NCBI GenBank assembly: GCA_002427755.1
Contig: DIYO01000009.1
Span: 933,296 to 997,295, forward strand
Direction: 5' to 3'
Source of the DNA: Roseivirga sp. UBA6052
GTDB taxonomy: Bacteria > Bacteroidota > Bacteroidia > Cytophagales > Cyclobacteriaceae
Length of the DNA: 64,000 nucleotides
A program made the position numbers and the translations under genes. Each line of letters opens with the position of its first letter. The stretch's first letter is position 1. Under the pieces are notes generated by a model. That model was not told the origin of the DNA, made no database searches, and saw only the letters and a list, made by a program, of their open reading frames with translations. This document shows positions 26,719 to 35,799 of the stretch, one piece after another.

Positions 26719-26871
26719 ATGTCGAAAAAGAAATCTTTAAAAGAAGATAAGCTTAAGAAGCTAAAGGCACTAGAAGAAAAGGTGCATAAAAGCTTTGATC
26801 AAGATGGTCTGGATTTTGGCGGATTGCCAAAAGACATCTCATTAAAGAAGAACTTGGGTTGTGGGGGTTAA
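26719..26871 (+). CDS. Small Lys-rich protein ending in Cys-Gly-Gly (50 residues)
   Basis: A 50-codon frame from ATG 26719 to TAA 26869-26871. The product starts MSKKKSLKEDKLKKLKALEE, is helical and strongly basic in the first half, and has a short acidic/Gly segment (DQDGLDFGGLP). It ends KKNLGCGG with a single Cys three residues from the C-terminus. It occupies the whole space between the divergent HTTM gene and the convergent murF-alr stop, which starts on the very next base. From memory, similar short proteins with a C-terminal GCGG exist in Cytophagales, but I cannot verify it. The function is unknown. Confidence 0.6.
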   Translation: MSKKKSLKEDKLKKLKALEEKVHKSFDQDGLDFGGLPKDISLKKNLGCGG

Positions 26872-29304
26872 TTATTCTGCAAAGAATACCCTTTTAACTC
26901 TAGAGTTTATGTTGGTTAGAATTTCGTAAGGAATTGTATCGGCCGCCTTTGCTAAATCATTGATAGTTGGTTTTTCTCCAAAAAGCACAACTTCATCTCC
27001 CTCTTTGGCATGAATGTCAGTTACGTCCACCATGGTCATATCCATACAAATGTTTCCTATGGTTGGTACTAATCTGCCATTAATGTTAACCTTAGCTTTT
27101 CCATTGCCGAACATTCTGGTATAGCCATCGGCATAACCTACTGCGATGGTTGCGATTTTAGAATCTCTAGCTGCGATTCCATTTCTTCCGTAACCAATAC
27201 TTTCTCCTTTTTTAACTGCTCTAATCTGAGAAATGGTGGTCTTAAAATGACTTGGGAAAACAAGTTCATTTTGTATATGATTAGTTGGGTCTAAACCATA
27301 TAAGCCTATTCCTAACCTAACCATGTCCATTTGGTATTCAGAGAAAGCTGCAATGCCAGATGAATTTAGGACATGCTTTAAAGGTGGGTTGGCTTGTTCG
27401 ATATCTACCCTTTTCGAAAGAGATATGAATTTTTTGACTTGCTCAATTGTAAAGTCGCGATGAGCGTTTTCATCAGCTGCAGCCAAATGTGTGAAGATGC
27501 TTTTGACATTTACATCTTTCGCAGTGTGTAAGACTCTGTTCAGTTCTTCAATATTTTCCTCTTCAAAGCCGAGCCTATTCATTCCGGTATTTAATATGAC
27601 ATGGACATTTAAGTCTTTGCCTAAAAATCTAAAATCTTGAATATAACTTTTGAGTTGGTCAATGCTGAATACTTCTGGTTCAAGGTTATATGCGGCTAAT
27701 GTAGGTCCATCATCTTGACTAGCGTTCATAACCATTATTGGTATATGAATTCCTTTTTCTCTCAGCTCTTTACCTTCGTCAGTATAAGCAACAGCCAAAT
27801 AGTCCACTTTATGGTACTCAAGAATTCTGGCGATTTCGAAGCTTCCAGCCCCATAAGCCAAGGCCTTAACCATAACCATCAATTTGGTGCTCGATTGGAG
27901 CTTTGACCTGTAGGTAGAAAGGTTTTTGACGACCTTGTCAAGGTCAATTTCTAAGCTCGTTTTATGTAGCCTTTGTACCAATCTCGATAAGATTCTCTCA
28001 AATTTGAATTTTCTTGACCCCTTTACGAGAATTAGTCTGTCCTTTAAATCATCTAGTGGATAGTCTGACAAGAATTGAGATACATCAGGAAAGAAAGAAG
28101 CATTGGAAGCGAATAGTTTAGCATTCTCGGTCAATTGTTCGCCAATGCCAATAAATTGATCGATGTGTTTATCAGTTAAGAGTTGAGCTAATTTTTCTAA
28201 GTGCTTTAAAGGGCTTGCTTTAGTCCCAAAATCTGAAAGAATTAATACCCGTGATTTCTGAAGGCCTTGTTTCTCCATAAAGTCTAAGGCCTTTACTAGT
28301 CCTCCTAAATCATTGGTGTAGCTATCATCAAGAATGTAGTTGCCGTTTGTACCTTTAATTGCTTTTAGCCTCATTTTAAGAGTCGAGAGGTTATTAACTC
28401 CGGACTGAATCGACTCTTGCCCTTGACCTAGGTAAGCAGCTGCTATTAAGCTATGGATCAGGTTCTCTATTGAAGCTTCATCGTTGAAAGTTGACTCAAG
28501 TTTGAATTCTTTTGCACCAAGTCTAAACCTTATCAATCCTTGTTCGACTTGAACCATCACATCCGCAGGCTGCTCTATGTCTGTAGTCCAAGAAAGGGTT
28601 CTATTTGGGTATATTTCTTTTGCCATTGAATAGATTTGTTCGTTGTCGGCTCTAAGAATTAGGGTGTCACAATTTGAGAAGAGCTTCATTTTCTCTTTTA
28701 TCTTTTCCTCGTATGAGTTGAAATTCTCCTGATGTGCTGGGCCAATATTTGTGAAAATGCCAAGTTGAGGTCTGATTAGAGATTCAATTTTGGCCATTTC
28801 ATGAGGCATGGAGATGCCTGCTTCAAATATTCCCAGATCGGCTTTATTATTTAGCTGCCAAGTTGAAAGCGCAACTCCAATTTGGGAATTGAAGCTACCT
28901 GGAGACTTTACTAAGTTATAGTCATTTTCCAGTAATGTAGCTAACCACTCCTTTACAATCGTTTTTCCGTTACTTCCCGTGATTCCGATGACTTGTCCAT
29001 CGAATTTCTGTCTCTTGAACTTTGCAGCCGATTGAAGAGCCAACAACACATCATCTACCAGAATTAGATTAACATTTTCCTGAACCTCAATTCTTCTATC
29101 AACAATAAAATTGATAGTACCTTTCTTAATGAGTTCATCTACGAATTCATGTCCATCTAAGTGATTTCCTTTCAGGGCAAAAAACACTTCATCGCTTTTA
29201 CCCAATGCGGTTCTACTATCTATAGAGATGCTGTTAATGTATTGATCCTCAGTCTTATTTAAGAATTGACCATCAATTATTTCGCAAAGTTTACTTGTCT
29301 TCAA
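26872..29304 (-). CDS. Bifunctional UDP-MurNAc-tripeptide:D-Ala-D-Ala ligase / alanine racemase
   Basis: An 810-residue fusion of two peptidoglycan enzymes. Residues 1-450 are MurF, with the ATP loop GSNGKT at about 109 and Mur-ligase central and C-terminal domains. It joins D-Ala-D-Ala to the UDP-muramoyl tripeptide. Residues 452-810 are alanine racemase, with the pyridoxal-phosphate lysine Lys480 in MVKALAYGAG and a C-terminal beta domain containing VGYADGY and GNICMDMTMVDVT. It makes the D-Ala that feeds the same step. The MurF-Alr fusion is typical of Bacteroidota. The start is TTG, fitting the usual short N-terminus before the first MurF strand. It lies two bases after csaA, so they form an operon. 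Confidence 0.93.
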   Translation of the reverse strand: MKTSKLCEIIDGQFLNKTEDQYINSISIDSRTALGKSDEVFFALKGNHLDGHEFVDELIKKGTINFIVDRRIEVQENVNLILVDDVLLALQSAAKFKRQKFDGQVIGITGSNGKTIVKEWLATLLENDYNLVKSPGSFNSQIGVALSTWQLNNKADLGIFEAGISMPHEMAKIESLIRPQLGIFTNIGPAHQENFNSYEEKIKEKMKLFSNCDTLILRADNEQIYSMAKEIYPNRTLSWTTDIEQPADVMVQVEQGLIRFRLGAKEFKLESTFNDEASIENLIHSLIAAAYLGQGQESIQSGVNNLSTLKMRLKAIKGTNGNYILDDSYTNDLGGLVKALDFMEKQGLQKSRVLILSDFGTKASPLKHLEKLAQLLTDKHIDQFIGIGEQLTENAKLFASNASFFPDVSQFLSDYPLDDLKDRLILVKGSRKFKFERILSRLVQRLHKTSLEIDLDKVVKNLSTYRSKLQSSTKLMVMVKALAYGAGSFEIARILEYHKVDYLAVAYTDEGKELREKGIHIPIMVMNASQDDGPTLAAYNLEPEVFSIDQLKSYIQDFRFLGKDLNVHVILNTGMNRLGFEEENIEELNRVLHTAKDVNVKSIFTHLAAADENAHRDFTIEQVKKFISLSKRVDIEQANPPLKHVLNSSGIAAFSEYQMDMVRLGIGLYGLDPTNHIQNELVFPSHFKTTISQIRAVKKGESIGYGRNGIAARDSKIATIAVGYADGYTRMFGNGKAKVNINGRLVPTIGNICMDMTMVDVTDIHAKEGDEVVLFGEKPTINDLAKAADTIPYEILTNINSRVKRVFFAE

Positions 29305-29305
29305 A

Positions 29306-29644
29306 TCAAAAGAGTTTAGCTCCTTTTGGTGTTAACTTGTCTGGTGTGCATAAGATTACATCCCCGTTTTGATCTGGAAAACCCGTGATTAAAACCTCAG
29401 ACATAATCTTTCCAATTTGTTTGGGAGCAAAGTTCGTTACGCATACAACTTGCTTACCTAAAAGCTCTTTTTCTGAGTAATGATGTGTGATTTGAGCGCT
29501 TGATTTTTTAATTCCCAGGTCTGAACCTAAGTCGATTTCTAATATGAATGCTGGTTTTCTGGCCTCTGGAAACTGCAAAACTTTAACGATAGTACCTACT
29601 CTTAATTCTACTTTCTCGAAATCTTGCCATTCAATATTAGCCAT
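29306..29644 (-). CDS. csaA: CsaA-type tRNA-binding protein / chaperone
   Basis: A 112-residue protein made of one tRNA-binding OB fold (EMAP/Trbp111 type): FEKVELRVGTIVKV, KSSAQITHHYS, GKQVVCVTNFAPKQIGKIMSEVLITGF. The length and absence of other domains match CsaA, a homodimer that binds tRNA and, in Bacillus, assists protein export. It is the first gene of the pair with murF-alr, with TGA and the next TTG almost touching. The role in this organism is inferred only from the family. Confidence 0.9.
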   Translation of the reverse strand: MANIEWQDFEKVELRVGTIVKVLQFPEARKPAFILEIDLGSDLGIKKSSAQITHHYSEKELLGKQVVCVTNFAPKQIGKIMSEVLITGFPDQNGDVILCTPDKLTPKGAKLF

Positions 29645-29702
29645 TGGGTTATCTCTTTAGAATTTTTGTGAAGTGATTTTTGAAAAAAGCTAAACAAAAT
29701 TG

Positions 29703-29726
29703 CGTAGCCTACGTTACACAAGTAAC
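29703..29726. repeat. Two adjoining palindromes in the divergent csaA / secreted-protein promoter region
   Basis: CGTAG-C-CTACG (29703-29713) is a perfect 11-base palindrome, directly followed by and sharing one G with GTTAC-ACAA-GTAAC (29713-29726). They lie about 40-60 bases before both divergent starts and look like tandem operator half-sites. No T-run follows, so they are not a terminator. Confidence 0.45.
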
Positions 29727-29762
29727 AAAAATTTGCTATTTTAGCCGTCCCAAAAGTAAGCT

Positions 29763-30140
29763 ATGAATATAAAAGCCTACAAATTATTGGTTGTTTCTTT
29801 ACTCGGTATGTTTGCCGTTGGCAATGTGGCATATGGTCAGGGAGAAGAAAACTTACCCATTAAGGAGGAAGCTGAACAAGTAGCACAAGATACCATTCCA
29901 GAGAATGAAGGGTCTGATAGGGTAATTAGCCCAAGCTTTCAAATTAGAGATACGGACAACCTTCCTGGAAACACACCAAAACAATCTGATATTCTCATTA
30001 TTCCGGCAAGGCCACTACCTAACCCAGCCACAGAGGAGAATAAACCTAAAATTAAAGAGACTAAATCTGAGTCTAGATTTAATATCTTCTACTATCTCAT
30101 TTACAAATTCAGGTCTAAAGAAGGATCTGGCGTTATCTAG
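29763..30140 (+). CDS. Secreted protein of unknown function (125 residues)
   Basis: 125 residues with a clear signal peptide (about 1-25, ending AYGQ). The mature part is mostly disordered, rich in Glu, Pro and Asn, and closes with an aromatic amphipathic segment (SRFNIFYYLIYKFRSKEG). That could insert in or lie on a membrane. No domain is recognised. It precedes the TonB receptor gene by 54 bases on the same strand, so it may be an accessory of that receptor; this is inference from position only. Confidence 0.7.
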   Translation: MNIKAYKLLVVSLLGMFAVGNVAYGQGEENLPIKEEAEQVAQDTIPENEGSDRVISPSFQIRDTDNLPGNTPKQSDILIIPARPLPNPATEENKPKIKETKSESRFNIFYYLIYKFRSKEGSGVI

Positions 30141-30194
30141 AATTCTTTTGATGATTTTTGCAACTCTGTTGCAAAAAAGAGATACTTTTGCGCA

Positions 30195-32579
30195 ATGATG
30201 CAGCGCTGGGCGTTTTTCTTACTTTTCATGTTTTCCTTTTCGTTGACCTATGGTCAAGAGGGCTGTCATGCTTCTGTATCTGGAATTATACTGTCTTCGG
30301 ATGATAAAAAGCCAATTCCTTTTGCCAATGTTGCTTTGATCTTGTCATCAGATACTACAAGAGGCGTATCTAATGGCAAGGGTGAGTTTATCTTTGAAGG
30401 CTTATGTACAGGAGATTATAGCCTCCAAATATCATCTGTGAGTTATCTCAAACTAGAGGCAGAAATTAGTCTAAGTTCTGAGGAAAAGTATAGAAAGACA
30501 TTTTCACTAAGACAAGATGTAAAAGTCCTAGATCAAGTTACTGTCGAGACAGATAAGGTGGAGGAGATTGCTTCTATAGAAAGAACTGAAGTTAGTCAAG
30601 CACAACTCAGACAATCGGCTGGTGAGAGTTTAGGAGAGGTATTACAGAATATAACCGGGGTGAATATTTTACAGACGGGCCCTACAATTGCTAAACCTAT
30701 TATTCATGGGCTTCACAGTAATAGAATTCTTATTCTTAATAATGGTATACGACAAGAGGGACAACAATGGGGGCAAGAGCACGCACCGGAAATTGACCCA
30801 TTTGTAGCGAGTAACTTAAGATTAATTAAAGGGGCCGCAGCGGTGAAATACGGTTCTGATGCTATGGGTGGAGTTATACTCGTTAATCCTTCAGAGTTAC
30901 CAAGGCAATCCGGTCTTTCTGGAAAGGTTAATCTTTTAGGAGCATCAAATAACGGGCTTTATGCTTCTTCAGCCCTATTAGAAGGAGGAATCAAAAATTT
31001 GCCAGGATTTGGTTGGCGTGTTCAGGGCACATATAAAAAAGCAGGAGATGCTCGAACGCCCGATTATCGATTGACTAATACCGGTATGGAAGAGCAGAAT
31101 TTTTCGATGGGTTTAGGTTATCATAAAAACAATGTCGGTGCCGAACTATTCTACAGCAATTTCAATACCGAGATAGGTATTCTCCGATCGGCACATATTG
31201 GTAACCTTACTGATTTTGAAAGAGCTATTGGCGCAGAAAGACCGCTATTTATTTCAGATTTTAGCTACGATATCAACAATCCTTATCAGGCGGTTAACCA
31301 CCAGCTGTTGAAGGCCAATGGCCATGTAGATGTAGAAAACCTAGGTCAATTATCAGTGCAATATGGTTTTCAAGTGAATGACAGAAAAGAGTTTGACATA
31401 AGAAGGGCAGGTAGGTCTGTTATACCTGCACTATCACTTAATCTTGTTACGCACACCATAGACTTAGATTTAGATATGGTTGCTAGAGGCAATTGGAAAT
31501 GGGATGTTGGTGCAAGCTTTATGTATCAAAACAATGAGAATGATTCTGAAACAGGAGTCAGGCCTCTAATTCCAGATTTCGAGAATCTAACAGCAGGCGG
31601 GCATCTTATTGGAAGGTATATTTTACCTAACCTTGAATTTGAATTTGGAGCTAGGTATGATTACAGGTACTATTTAGTAAAGCGCTTTAATCGGGCCAAT
31701 GAACTAGAAAAACCAGAATTCAACTTTAATAACCTGACCGGTTCACTAGGGATCGTTTCTTTTTTGAGCAACAATTGGACGCTTCGATCTAACCTAGGAA
31801 CGGCTTGGAGGGCACCAAATGTAAATGAACTTTACAGTGAGGGGCTTCACCATGGAGCGGCTGCTTTAGAAGAAGGGAATCCGTTATTAAGCACTGAGAA
31901 GGCAATAAAATGGCTTACAACCCTAGAGAAGCAAACAGAGAGATTCAGCCTAAATGTATCAGGATATGTGAATATGATTAACGATTACATTTTTCTGAGA
32001 CCTGAAGATGTTGATTTAACTATTAGAGGTGCATTCCCGGTATTTAGATATAGACAAACTGATGCTGTCTTCATTGGAATTGACACTGATTTGAATTACA
32101 AATTGAGTGATTCATGGCGCTATTCGGGTAGACTCGCATTGATCTATGCCGAAGATAGAAACACTAACGCACCACTTGTGAATATTCCGGCTAATCAATT
32201 TCAATCAGATTTTAGCTATATGATTCCTAGTTCTAAGCTCAATAATTGGGAATTAACATTTGGTGTGAATCTAGTTCAGGAGCAATTGAATGCTCCAAGA
32301 GTAGTTACGGTGAATGAAATATTGCAGGCCAATCGATCTGATGTTGATCTCTTTGGAACAGATGATAGTATTTTTGATTTAGTGAGTCCACCGGAAGGTT
32401 ATGCCCTTTTCAATTTAAGTACTGCCTTTGGTTTACCGGTAAGAAATCAAGAACTACAAGTTGATATTACTGTAGACAATTTATTGAATACAAGCTATCG
32501 CTCTTATCTCAATAGGTTTAGATACTATGCGGATGAAATGGGAAGAAACGTAAGCCTTAAACTGTCTTACTCGTTCTAG
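30195..32579 (+). CDS. TonB-dependent outer-membrane receptor
   Basis: A 794-residue receptor with signal peptide (about 1-21). A carboxypeptidase regulatory domain (about 24-110: ASVSGIILSSDDKKPIPFANV), plug (about 125-235: GESLGEVLQNITGVNILQTG, IRQEGQQWGQEHAPEIDP, GAAAVKYGSDAMGGVILV) and a 22-strand barrel ending in NVSLKLSYSF with terminal Phe follow. The plug segment with Gln-Trp-Gly-Gln-Glu-His-Ala-Pro resembles metal-type (ZnuD-like or iron) receptors more than SusC glycan importers, and no SusD follows. The substrate is unproven. Confidence 0.9.
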   Translation: MMQRWAFFLLFMFSFSLTYGQEGCHASVSGIILSSDDKKPIPFANVALILSSDTTRGVSNGKGEFIFEGLCTGDYSLQISSVSYLKLEAEISLSSEEKYRKTFSLRQDVKVLDQVTVETDKVEEIASIERTEVSQAQLRQSAGESLGEVLQNITGVNILQTGPTIAKPIIHGLHSNRILILNNGIRQEGQQWGQEHAPEIDPFVASNLRLIKGAAAVKYGSDAMGGVILVNPSELPRQSGLSGKVNLLGASNNGLYASSALLEGGIKNLPGFGWRVQGTYKKAGDARTPDYRLTNTGMEEQNFSMGLGYHKNNVGAELFYSNFNTEIGILRSAHIGNLTDFERAIGAERPLFISDFSYDINNPYQAVNHQLLKANGHVDVENLGQLSVQYGFQVNDRKEFDIRRAGRSVIPALSLNLVTHTIDLDLDMVARGNWKWDVGASFMYQNNENDSETGVRPLIPDFENLTAGGHLIGRYILPNLEFEFGARYDYRYYLVKRFNRANELEKPEFNFNNLTGSLGIVSFLSNNWTLRSNLGTAWRAPNVNELYSEGLHHGAAALEEGNPLLSTEKAIKWLTTLEKQTERFSLNVSGYVNMINDYIFLRPEDVDLTIRGAFPVFRYRQTDAVFIGIDTDLNYKLSDSWRYSGRLALIYAEDRNTNAPLVNIPANQFQSDFSYMIPSSKLNNWELTFGVNLVQEQLNAPRVVTVNEILQANRSDVDLFGTDDSIFDLVSPPEGYALFNLSTAFGLPVRNQELQVDITVDNLLNTSYRSYLNRFRYYADEMGRNVSLKLSYSF

Positions 32580-32583
32580 CCCT

Positions 32584-33306
32584 TTATTTAACTAGACTCT
32601 CAATATCTTTTAGAGTAAGGTTGCCTTCGTAATAGGCTCTGCCGAAGATTACTCCTTTAACCCCTAAGTCTTCTAGTCTTTTAATGTCATCAACCGATCT
32701 TACACCACCGCTGGCTAAGAAGTGAATGTGAGGGAATTTCTTAACCAGGTTTTCATACATGGCAAAGTTTGGCCCCTCTTGACAGCCGTCCTTTTCTACA
32801 TCTGTACTTTTTACATATTTGATGCCTCTTAGGTAGTAGTAATCTAAATGATCGTAAAGATCCGTATTGGTATTCTTTTGCCAACCTTTAACTACAATCT
32901 TACCTTGCTTAACATCCGCACCAAGAGTTACCTTTTCTCTACCATAAGACATTAACCAAGAAGCGAATAGTTCTTTATTGTTTACGGCTACGGAAGAAGC
33001 GGTGATTGATGTTGCACCAGATTCGTAAGCTTTGCTGATTTCGCCATCCGTTGATACACCTCCACCAAAATCAATGTCTAATTCGGTGTAGGCCGATATA
33101 GCAGAGAGGATATGATAGTTCACGATACTTCCCTCGAGTGCTCCATCTAAATCAACGATGTGGATTTTCTTGATCCCATACTCCTCGAACTGCTTGGCGA
33201 TATCAATCGGACTGTCTTTATAGACAGTCTCACTTTTGTAGTCTCCTTGCTTAAGACGAGTTAGTTTACCGTTAATAATCGAGATAGAGGGGATTATTTG
33301 AATCAT
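32584..33306 (-). CDS. hisA: HisA-like phosphoribosyl isomerase, atypical active site
   Basis: A 240-residue TIM barrel of the HisA/HisF family. It matches HisA, the isomerase of ProFAR in histidine synthesis: GDYKSETVY, VDLDGA, IDFGGGVST, the phosphate loops LASGGVRSVDD and VIFGRAYYEG, and the second catalytic Asp131 in LGADVKQGKIVV. The first catalytic aspartate, in IPA(I/L)D of known HisA, is replaced by Ser9 in IIPSISIINGK. The gene is alone, with no other his gene in the window. It may be a true but divergent HisA, as some Cytophagales annotations suggest from memory, or a paralogue with another reaction. Confidence 0.8.
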   Translation of the reverse strand: MIQIIPSISIINGKLTRLKQGDYKSETVYKDSPIDIAKQFEEYGIKKIHIVDLDGALEGSIVNYHILSAISAYTELDIDFGGGVSTDGEISKAYESGATSITASSVAVNNKELFASWLMSYGREKVTLGADVKQGKIVVKGWQKNTNTDLYDHLDYYYLRGIKYVKSTDVEKDGCQEGPNFAMYENLVKKFPHIHFLASGGVRSVDDIKRLEDLGVKGVIFGRAYYEGNLTLKDIESLVK

Positions 33307-33442
33307 ATAGAATTCTCCGTTTAAAAAGCAGCCAAATCTAGTAAAAAATAGGTCATTTAGGTCCTTAAACGCTTTAAATAATTGTTATAAGACCAATAGG
33401 AAAATACTAAAAATTGCTCGGAAATTCAACCTAAAAAAGGCT

Positions 33443-34150
33443 TCACGACTGATCTTTAACGTCCGTAATTAACTTGAATCCAGAGCCGTGAAGAGTCATT
33501 ATTTGTACTGAAGGATCTGCTTTCAAGTGCTTTCTAAGTTTGGCTATGTATACATCCATACTTCTTGCATTGAAATAAGAATCATCTCTCCAGATCATTT
33601 TTAGTGCTACTGATCTGTCTAACGGTTGGTTTAAATGAAGGCAGAGTAATCTTAACAGTTCAGACTCTTTGGAAGTGAGTTTGGTTGATTGTGCACCAAT
33701 GTTTAAGAGTTGCTTGTCGAAGTCAAAGTGAAAAGCGCCAAAATCGAATTCCTTCTGATCAGAGATTTGTGGACTGTGTTCAGCAGTTCTTCTGAGAATA
33801 GCCTGTATTCTAAGAAGCAATTCTTCCATGCTGAAAGGCTTTGTAATGTAGTCGTCTCCTCCAATCTTAAAACCTTCAATCGTATCTTCTTTCATAGACT
33901 TGGCAGTCAAGAAAATGATGGGAGTTACCGAATCATTTTTTCGAATCTCTTTTGCCATTGAGAACCCATCTTTTTTGGGAAGCATAACATCGAAGAGGCA
34001 TAGATCAAATGAGTCTCTTTTGAAAGCTAGAAGTCCCTCTTCGCCATCTCTGCAAAGCTTAGTTTCATAGCCCTTCAGTGTTAAGTATTCATTTAAGATT
34101 TGCCCTAGGTTAGGGTCATCTTCTACTAATAAGATTCTAAAACTAGCCAT
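33443..34150 (-). CDS. OmpR-family response regulator (RprY-like)
   Basis: 235 residues. The receiver domain (1-120) has acidic pocket Glu10-Asp11-Asp12, phospho-acceptor Asp54 in CLFDVMLPKKDG, Thr in FLTAK and Lys in TKPF. The C-terminal winged helix (about 135-230) has LTSKESELLRLLC and YIAKLRKHL. Its ATG overlaps the 3' end of the kinase gene by eight bases, so both are made together. It likely binds the four phased TTAAC repeats at 35760-35796 and thereby controls the divergent secreted protein and its own operon; that is inference from family and position. Confidence 0.93.
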   Translation of the reverse strand: MASFRILLVEDDPNLGQILNEYLTLKGYETKLCRDGEEGLLAFKRDSFDLCLFDVMLPKKDGFSMAKEIRKNDSVTPIIFLTAKSMKEDTIEGFKIGGDDYITKPFSMEELLLRIQAILRRTAEHSPQISDQKEFDFGAFHFDFDKQLLNIGAQSTKLTSKESELLRLLCLHLNQPLDRSVALKMIWRDDSYFNARSMDVYIAKLRKHLKADPSVQIMTLHGSGFKLITDVKDQS

Positions 34151-35726
34151 GATTGAATGGTATGATTATTTTAAATGTACTTCCTTTTCCCGGTTCACTT
34201 TTTACATTGATAGAACCTTGATGCATATCAATGATATTCTTGACGTAAGATAAGCCTAAACCAAATCCTTTTACATCATGAACGTTACCAGTAGAAACAC
34301 GATAGAATTTATCAAATATTTTCTGTGATGCCTCTTTAGACATACCAATACCTTTATCAGTAATTTTTAGGATTACTCCTGTAGAAATATTTTCCGTTCT
34401 TATGTGTATCTCTGGAGCTTCAGGAGAGTACTTATTGGCATTATCTAATAAGTTATAAACGATGTTTGTAAGGTGTACCTTGTCTGCTTCAATTATAGGA
34501 TTTGATGCTAATAATTGACTACTAATAGAACCACCTCTTTTTTCAACTAATATGTTAATGTTAACGAGTGCCTTCTCAATGATTTCGTGTAGGTTGGCCT
34601 CCTCAATTTTTAGTTTAAAGTCTTTTTTATCCAGGCTTGCAATTTGAAGCACCTTTTCCACCTGCATGCCGAGCCTCTTATTCTCCTCTTGAATTACGCT
34701 CACATATCGATCTACGAACGTTTTATTTCCTTTGATATCATCATCCTGTAATGCCTCAGTAGCCAATGAGACTGTTGCTATTGGCGTTTTAAATTCATGA
34801 GTCATGTTGTTAATAAAATCATTCTTAACCTCTGAGATTTTCTTCTGGCGAAGAATCACCATAATGGCGTAACTAAAGCAACCAATAACCACAAGTAATA
34901 GAATACCAGATGCTGAAAGTGGAAGGATTGCCTGGGACAGTAAGTAGTTTTTCTTTCCTGGGAAATCGATGTTCAGGTAGTAACCTTTTTCAGTCAGGTC
35001 GTTGGGGAATAGGTTCACCCGTAATTCCGAAGCTTTCACATCTTCTGATGTCATACGGTCATTAGTACTCAGAATTCTGAGTTCATTAGAAGGTTGATGT
35101 AACACTCCGTAGTTGTAATCAATATCTAGCCCGTTGTTTTTTAGCTCTTGAGCCACCAAAGTATCCAGAAGAATAGGGTCAACACGTTCAAATAGATTGT
35201 TACTTCCGGCCAAATGGTTGATCCAGTTTTGTCGCATTACATTCATGCGCCTGTTCATTTGCTTTTCCATTTCAATCTTTTGATTCTGAGGTCTCTGGGC
35301 TTGATTCTGAACAAATAACCCAGGAGGGGGGCCAAAGAATCTATCGAAATCTACTTTCACCGTTGCGAAGCCTGTCTCGTCATCTACTTGAAACTGAAAG
35401 AGGCTTGAGAAGTATTCTTCTGGGGTTTGAAAATTAGATGCTGGCTGCTCCTTACTAATGTTTCTAAGGGTGTCTCTAAGAATAGATAGATTGGCTTGTC
35501 TTAAAGGAACACTTCTGTTGATGTCCTGATTGAGAAAATCCAAATCACTTTGCATAGCAAGTTTATTGGTAACCTCGTTCAAAGCATTCTTTACCGACTG
35601 ATTGAATCGTTCTTGGTTTACTGCCAATACTTCTTGTATCCAGTAGAATTGAAATGCAACTAGCCCTATGAGAGCTATGCTTAACAATCCAATAAGCCAC
35701 CGAATTCTAATTTTAGTCACGTTCAA
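34143..35726 (-). CDS. Sensor histidine kinase (RprX-like)
   Basis: 527 residues. Two membrane helices (about 10-33 and 265-288) enclose a periplasmic sensor of about 230 residues that is rich in Asn, Gln and Arg and matches no sensor family I know. HisKA with phospho-His about 311 in NNMTHEFKTPIATVSL is followed by HATPase with NLLDNANKYS, DKGIGMSKEA and GFGLGLSYV. There is no HAMP domain. The start is TTG at 35726 (GTG at 35720 is possible). It is first in the operon, followed by its regulator with an overlap. The order and domain plan match the Bacteroides RprX/RprY pair. Confidence 0.92.
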   Translation of the reverse strand: MNVTKIRIRWLIGLLSIALIGLVAFQFYWIQEVLAVNQERFNQSVKNALNEVTNKLAMQSDLDFLNQDINRSVPLRQANLSILRDTLRNISKEQPASNFQTPEEYFSSLFQFQVDDETGFATVKVDFDRFFGPPPGLFVQNQAQRPQNQKIEMEKQMNRRMNVMRQNWINHLAGSNNLFERVDPILLDTLVAQELKNNGLDIDYNYGVLHQPSNELRILSTNDRMTSEDVKASELRVNLFPNDLTEKGYYLNIDFPGKKNYLLSQAILPLSASGILLLVVIGCFSYAIMVILRQKKISEVKNDFINNMTHEFKTPIATVSLATEALQDDDIKGNKTFVDRYVSVIQEENKRLGMQVEKVLQIASLDKKDFKLKIEEANLHEIIEKALVNINILVEKRGGSISSQLLASNPIIEADKVHLTNIVYNLLDNANKYSPEAPEIHIRTENISTGVILKITDKGIGMSKEASQKIFDKFYRVSTGNVHDVKGFGLGLSYVKNIIDMHQGSINVKSEPGKGSTFKIIIPFNHG

Positions 35727-35759
35727 AAGTACTCTAAAAATTATGCCTCAGTTCTAAGC

Positions 35760-35796
35760 TTAACAATTATTAACATGGTTTAACCACCCTTTAACA
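35760..35796. promoter_or_regulatory. Four phased TTAAC direct repeats, probable response-regulator binding array
   Basis: TTAACA (35760), TTAACA (35770), TTAACC (35780) and TTAACA (35791) run in the same direction at steps of 10, 10 and 11 bases, that is one helical turn each. Tandem TTAACA-like boxes with this phasing are the known target form of OmpR/PhoB-family regulators such as Bacillus PhoP. The array ends four bases before a TTG (35800-35802), the -33-like element of the gene at 35839. Seen: repeats and spacing. Inferred: the binding protein. Confidence 0.65.
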
Positions 35797-35799
35797 GTC

